From Gammaproteobacteria bacterium (GTDB lineage Bacteria > Pseudomonadota > Gammaproteobacteria > Steroidobacterales > SZUA-146): a stretch of 9,475 nucleotides of DNA. The position numbers and the translations under genes were made by a program. Where the stretch lies: positions 1 through 9,475 of the forward strand of contig QIGP01000407.1 in assembly GCA_003228965.1 (NCBI GenBank), given 5' to 3'. Below the pieces are notes generated by a model. That model was given only the letters and a program-made list of their open reading frames with translations. It ran no database searches and was not told the DNA's origin. The first letter of the stretch is position 1; each line of letters starts with the position of its first letter. Below are positions 6,881-9,475 of this stretch, one piece after another.

Positions 6881-6993
6881 GGCCGTGCGGCTTTGGTAAT
6901 CCCGCTGTCTTAGAAAGACTTCTTTCCTTAGACCGGTAACTTTGCGTCACTCCCTTTCAGGAGGTTTGCCCGTTCATTCGTCGCACGCAAGCC
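6881..6993 (-). ncRNA. Cyclic-di-GMP-I (GEMM-I) riboswitch aptamer
   Basis: Read on the minus strand, the leader of the first pilin carries the conserved GEMM-I blocks in order: GGGCAAACC (6971-6963); a stem CTCCT/GGGAG closing a GAAA tetraloop (6963-6950); GACGCAAAG (6948-6940); ACCGGTCTAAG (6937-6927); a second stem GAAAG/CTTTC (6926-6913) with outer pairs GTCT/AGAC (6933-6930 with 6910-6907); and CAGCGGGATTACC (6907-6895). CTAAG in the second stem is placed like the tetraloop receptor that docks the GAAA loop in known members. An outer helix CGTGCG (6987-6982) with CGCACG (6889-6884), extended by GGC/GCC, can close the element. Known members bind c-di-GMP and control attachment, pilus and motility genes. 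The aptamer ends about 50 nt before the pilin start. No terminator-type platform is visible, so control of translation initiation is more likely; ON or OFF cannot be told. Confidence 0.9.
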
Positions 6994-7031
6994 AAAAGTC
7001 GGAGCCATGAGTTGCGTTACTGCAGAAACGA

Positions 7032-7059
7032 ATTAGATAGTAGTGAACTAGAGTGAGAA
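7032..7059 (-). promoter_or_regulatory. Candidate promoter of the fimbrial subunit genes
   Basis: On the minus strand TTCTCA (7059-7054) and TCTAAT (7037-7032) are separated by 16 nt and match sigma-70 -35 and -10 consensus at four and five positions. Initiation near 7025 would give a leader of about 195 nt that includes the whole riboswitch aptamer. The -35 box coincides with one arm of an inverted repeat (7054-7079). Confidence 0.4.
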
Positions 7060-7079
7060 TAGTCGTGATCAGATTCTCA
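7054..7079. promoter_or_regulatory. Operator-like inverted repeat upstream of the subunit genes
   Basis: TGAGAAT (7054-7060) and ATTCTCA (7073-7079) are perfect 7-bp arms separated by 12 bp, so equivalent bases are 19 bp apart, about two helical turns. This is a spacing a dimeric regulator can read on one DNA face. It overlaps the predicted -35 box. The rest of the gap between 6994 and 7222 shows only an A/T hairpin at 7111-7126 and no further gene. Confidence 0.4.
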
Positions 7080-7222
7080 TAACATCTTGATCCCACGTGT
7101 CCCAGTTCACAAAAACGAGGGTTTTTCGAGGATTCCCGGGGTTAAGTAAAATCGAAACGATCTGCACTAAAGAAAACAATATGTAATTTGTCTGGAAACT
7201 TTATGGCAAAGAAACAGCGTCG

Positions 7223-8068
7223 TTATGTCATGTCCCAACTGCCGCGTTCGCACAACCAGTTCGACGCTTTTTTAGCCCCGCCAAATGGGAACACGTGAAT
7301 TTGTTTGATGGCTGAACCGGGATTTGCCTGCACATGTCGTTCTATCGGATCAACGATAATGCAAGGATCGAATCCGGAGACTAACGTGGTAAGCGCTGAT
7401 GCCCGTTTTTTCAAGAATTGTAGCGATGGGCCTACACCACACATAATCGCAAACTTCACTAGCGTAGTCAGTTTGGCTGGCCCAACGACTCCCAGATGCA
7501 CTGGCAAGTCGACGCCGTATGCAGCCAGTCCGTCAGCCCATTTAATGAAGGAGTCAGCGTCAAAACCAAATTGGGTCACAATGGTCAACTCGGCATCTGT
7601 TCTATCGTGAAAAGCTTGTTTATACGCAAGCGCCTGCATGGCCATTTCTTCAGTAAAATCGGGAGACCCTTCAGGGTGTCCTGCCACACTGATTCGGTCT
7701 ATGCCGTAGTTATCGACCAGTCCTGTATCCAGTAAATCCATGGTTGATGCAAAGTCACCCACCTCCCTGTTCAAACCGCCGCCAACAATCAAAATGTCGC
7801 TAACGCCCGCTTCTGTGCTGAGACGATCCAGCCGCAGAGCCAATTCGGCGCCATCCTTAATTCGACGGGCTGGAAAGTGCGGCACCGGTTCATAGTTGCA
7901 TTCCCGCAGGCGGGCAGCACTCTTTACCATTTGCTCAAACGAGGCTGTGCCGACATCCGGCAGATAGACCCGGGTACCTGCCGGAAACCAGGTTTCCAGG
8001 CCATTGGCGTCCAGTACTTGCTTGGGCACCACTTCAATTGACGCGTATATGGGTGTGTCTTTGCTCAT
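7223..8068 (-). CDS. Methylenetetrahydrofolate reductase-family protein
   Basis: A 281-residue soluble protein with the features of the FAD-dependent MetF TIM barrel: SIEVVPKQ near the start (residues 10-17, in place of the usual FEFFPPK), ILIVGGGLN (92-100), VAGHPEGSPDF (128-138, the conserved AGxPExHP region), LTIVTQFGFD (161-170, like iTQlFfd), VHLGVVGPAKL (190-200), CGVGPSLQFL (210-219) and a C-terminal IHVFPFGG (257-264). MetF enzymes reduce 5,10-methylene- to 5-methyltetrahydrofolate in the cytoplasm. Several signature residues differ from canonical MetF, so this is probably a paralogue of the MTHFR-like group found with methyl-transfer and demethylation pathways; its substrate could be another folate step. 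Only a weak GAG precedes the ATG. No folate or methionine gene is nearby. It runs in the same direction as the pilin genes but is 390 bp upstream and unlikely to be cotranscribed with them. Confidence 0.82.
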   Translation of the reverse strand: MSKDTPIYASIEVVPKQVLDANGLETWFPAGTRVYLPDVGTASFEQMVKSAARLRECNYEPVPHFPARRIKDGAELALRLDRLSTEAGVSDILIVGGGLNREVGDFASTMDLLDTGLVDNYGIDRISVAGHPEGSPDFTEEMAMQALAYKQAFHDRTDAELTIVTQFGFDADSFIKWADGLAAYGVDLPVHLGVVGPAKLTTLVKFAIMCGVGPSLQFLKKRASALTTLVSGFDPCIIVDPIERHVQANPGSAIKQIHVFPFGGAKKASNWLCERGSWDMT

Positions 8069-8248
8069 AGGGCTCTAATACTCACTGGGTGTTCTGCGGT
8101 TTCGATTAAGCCGCATTTTATTCACTAAAAACAAACGTAGAGACAGTTTCGCCATCAATTGGATTCCGTGTCGATAAGCGTCTGCGTCGTCGTGCAAATC
8201 TGTCGAACCTGCACTGGCCCTTTCGCCTACTTTAAGGCAACTTATCTT

Positions 8249-8298
8249 ACGCCCGACCTGATGACGCACTTGGTTGAATGCGACATCAGGTCGGGCGT
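8249..8298. repeat. Perfect 15-bp inverted repeat, first of two abutting 50-nt hairpins
   Basis: ACGCCCGACCTGATG (8249-8263) is the exact reverse complement of 8284-8298. Inside, after an A/A mismatch, CGCA (8265-8268) pairs with TGCG (8279-8282), leaving a 10-nt loop. No T tract follows on either strand, so it is not an ordinary terminator. It lies between divergent genes. A REP-like palindrome, a cruciform or a structured leader are all possible. Confidence 0.75.
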
Positions 8299-8348
8299 GG
8301 TAAAACACGAGTCGCTTCAGCCACATCCGTTGAGACTCGTGTGTTACC
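8299..8348. repeat. Second abutting 50-nt hairpin
   Basis: GGTAA (8299-8303) pairs with TTACC (8344-8348), and ACACGAGTC (8305-8313) with its exact complement at 8334-8342, with one mismatch between them. The 20-nt interior can add TCAGC with GTTGA (8317-8321 with 8329-8333, one G-T pair). It starts on the base after the first hairpin ends, has the same overall length, and shares no obvious sequence with it. It sits about 60 bp before the glycosyltransferase start. Confidence 0.6.
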
Positions 8349-8408
8349 CGCTTCGGATTATGGCAAAATGATTATGGCTGTCAGCCACCAGACAAGAAAG
8401 GATACGAA

Positions 8409-9475
8409 GTGCGCATACTGCATTTGCTAGACCACTCGCTCCCGCTCCACAGCGGCTATAGTTTCCGCACCCACAACATACTTTCGGCACAACGGGCTCG
8501 TGGCTGGATTACCGAGCAGGTCACCAGCACAAAACAGGGCAGTGACAAAAATGCGCCTCATAGCGTGGACGGAGTCACCTACAAGCGTAGCCAGGAACTC
8601 CCTTCACTCAAACGGCGACTGCCGGTTGTCCACCAATTCGCTGTTGCTGACGACCTGGAGCACGCCGGCGCGGCGCTTGTTGAGTCCTTCAAACCCGATG
8701 TCATTCAGGCTCACTCCTCAGCCTTAAACGGACTGGCAGGCCTTCGACTGGCCCGACGTTACAAACTGCCGTTTGTCTATGAGCTGCGCGCCTTTTGGGA
8801 AGACGCGGCCGTCGATCATGGCAGCACCACCGACGGAAGCCTGCGCTATCGCGCCACGCGCATGCTTGAAACGTATGTTGTACGAAAAGCCGACGCGGTC
8901 ACCACAATCTGTAACGGTATCCGCCAGGATCTGATTGGTCGCGGTGTTCCGCCTGAGAAAATTACCGTGATCCCTAACGCGGTGAATATTGAAAAATTTG
9001 CAGTCAGTACCGGCAAAAACGCCGCATTCGCCGAGAGCCTGGGCCTTGGCGACGCTACGGTCATCGGATTCATCGGTTCGTTTTACGCGTACGAAGGCCT
9101 GGACCTGCTGGTCAAGGCATTTCCCGCTATCTTGAAAGCCCACACTAACGCCCGACTGTTATTGGTTGGTGGCGGTTTTCAGGATGATGCGCTTCGGGCG
9201 CAAGTGGAAAGCCTCGGTCTCACGGACAAGGTGGTTTTTACAGGCAGGGTTGCGCACGAAGAAGTCAATCAATACTACGACCTGATTGACGTACTCGCCT
9301 ATCCGCGCCACTCCATGCGACTCACTGAGCTTGTCACTCCTCTCAAACCACTGGAATCTATGGCACAAGGTCGCCTGCTTGTGGCATCGGACGTCGGCGG
9401 CCACAAAGAGCTAATTAGCGACGGCGTTACGGGAAGCTTGTTCAAGGCGGGCAGTGCCGACGATCTTGCGCGCTC
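8409..9475 (+). CDS. GT4 glycosyltransferase, exosortase A / PEP-CTERM-associated type (3' end beyond window)
   Basis: The first 355 residues of a glycosyltransferase, still open at the right edge; family members are about 400 residues. The GTG start is supported by AAAGGA (8397-8402) six nt upstream. The N-terminal domain opens ILHLLDHSLPLHSGYSFRT (3-21) and contains VIQAHSSALNGLAGL (98-112) and FVYELRAFWEDAAVDHG (122-138), the signature I associate with the exosortase A-system glycosyltransferase family (Daro_2409-like, TIGR04063). The Rossmann-type C-terminal domain has VIPNAVNIEKF (187-197), FIGSFYAYEGLDLL (221-234), LLVGGGF (251-257) and LTELVTPLKPLESMAQG (305-321) followed by GGHKELISDG, the GT4 nucleotide-sugar binding region. 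It should transfer a sugar from a nucleotide donor to a lipid-linked glycan at the cytoplasmic face in exopolysaccharide synthesis. It probably opens an exopolysaccharide/exosortase operon continuing right. Confidence 0.88.
   Translation, partial: MRILHLLDHSLPLHSGYSFRTHNILSAQRARGWITEQVTSTKQGSDKNAPHSVDGVTYKRSQELPSLKRRLPVVHQFAVADDLEHAGAALVESFKPDVIQAHSSALNGLAGLRLARRYKLPFVYELRAFWEDAAVDHGSTTDGSLRYRATRMLETYVVRKADAVTTICNGIRQDLIGRGVPPEKITVIPNAVNIEKFAVSTGKNAAFAESLGLGDATVIGFIGSFYAYEGLDLLVKAFPAILKAHTNARLLLVGGGFQDDALRAQVESLGLTDKVVFTGRVAHEEVNQYYDLIDVLAYPRHSMRLTELVTPLKPLESMAQGRLLVASDVGGHKELISDGVTGSLFKAGSADDLAR

Larger units (their letters stand above)
8069..8408. other. Divergent intergenic region with multiple hairpins
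   Basis: This gap separates two divergently transcribed genes and must hold both promoters. Besides the two 50-nt hairpins, smaller inverted repeats are visible: GTGCA (8192-8196) with TGCAC (8210-8214), and GCCT (8225-8228) with AGGC (8235-8238). The glycosyltransferase ribosome binding site AAAGGA (8397-8402) is 6 nt before its GTG. No clear sigma-70 or sigma-54 promoter was found. Frames open across the region on both strands look like by-products of the palindromes. Confidence 0.5.

Noticed and set aside
7111..7126. Terminator for the MTHFR-like gene
   Set aside because: AAAAAC/GTTTTT can form a 6-bp stem, but it is A/T-rich, its T run is inside the stem and it lies about 100 bp past the stop codon; too weak to call.
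8249..8298. Integron attC site
   Set aside because: The long imperfect palindrome suggested it, but the conserved outer simple sites (GTTRRRY and its partner) are absent and no integrase or cassette is present.
8075..8371. Open frames on both strands across the divergent intergenic region (83 codons minus, 70 codons plus)
   Set aside because: Both run through the palindromes, have no convincing ribosome binding site, and their translations resemble no family. Palindromic DNA keeps frames open on both strands by chance.
1..9475. CRISPR arrays, tRNA or rRNA genes, insertion sequences
   Set aside because: No regularly spaced direct repeats, no tRNA or rRNA signature and no transposase were seen on either strand.

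Overview
The window reads as accessory chromosomal DNA from a Gram-negative bacterium, most likely a free-living (possibly marine) gammaproteobacterium. This rests on signal peptides for the general secretion pathway, a periplasmic chaperone with an outer-membrane usher, and an exosortase-associated glycosyltransferase. The genus cannot be fixed from the sequence alone.

Layout. (1) 119-733, plus strand: a TetR-type repressor. (2) About 775-1047, minus strand: a compact candidate transcription unit with promoter, G-rich ribosome binding site, 60-codon TTG-start frame and a strong intrinsic terminator. It could be a small-protein gene or a small RNA. (3) 1365-4997, plus strand: a two-gene operon for a PapD-like chaperone and a large usher of the CS1/CooC/TcfC (alternate, alpha-type) family. 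(4) 5016-6831, minus strand: three related fimbrial subunit genes that converge on the usher gene with only 18 bp between stop codons. (5) About 6881-6993, minus strand: a cyclic-di-GMP-I (GEMM-I) riboswitch aptamer in the leader of the subunit genes, with a plausible promoter and an operator-like dyad upstream. (6) 7223-8068, minus strand: a methylenetetrahydrofolate reductase-like protein. (7) 8249-8348: two abutting 50-nt hairpins in a divergent intergenic region. (8) 8409 to the right edge, plus strand: a GT4 glycosyltransferase of the type found in exosortase A / PEP-CTERM exopolysaccharide loci.

How it fits together. The chaperone and usher would secrete and assemble the three subunits into a surface fibre. 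Transcription of the subunits starts upstream of a c-di-GMP sensor, so fibre production appears tied directly to the second messenger that governs attachment and biofilm. The machinery (chaperone and usher) lies on the other strand, without a visible riboswitch, so structural subunits and assembly machinery are controlled separately. The third subunit is short, Arg-rich and lacks the N-terminal extension of the other two, which makes it a candidate tip subunit. The exosortase-type glycosyltransferase suggests that an exopolysaccharide locus begins just beyond the right edge.

The most interesting object is the c-di-GMP riboswitch-controlled, convergently split chaperone-usher fimbrial locus at 1365-7060.
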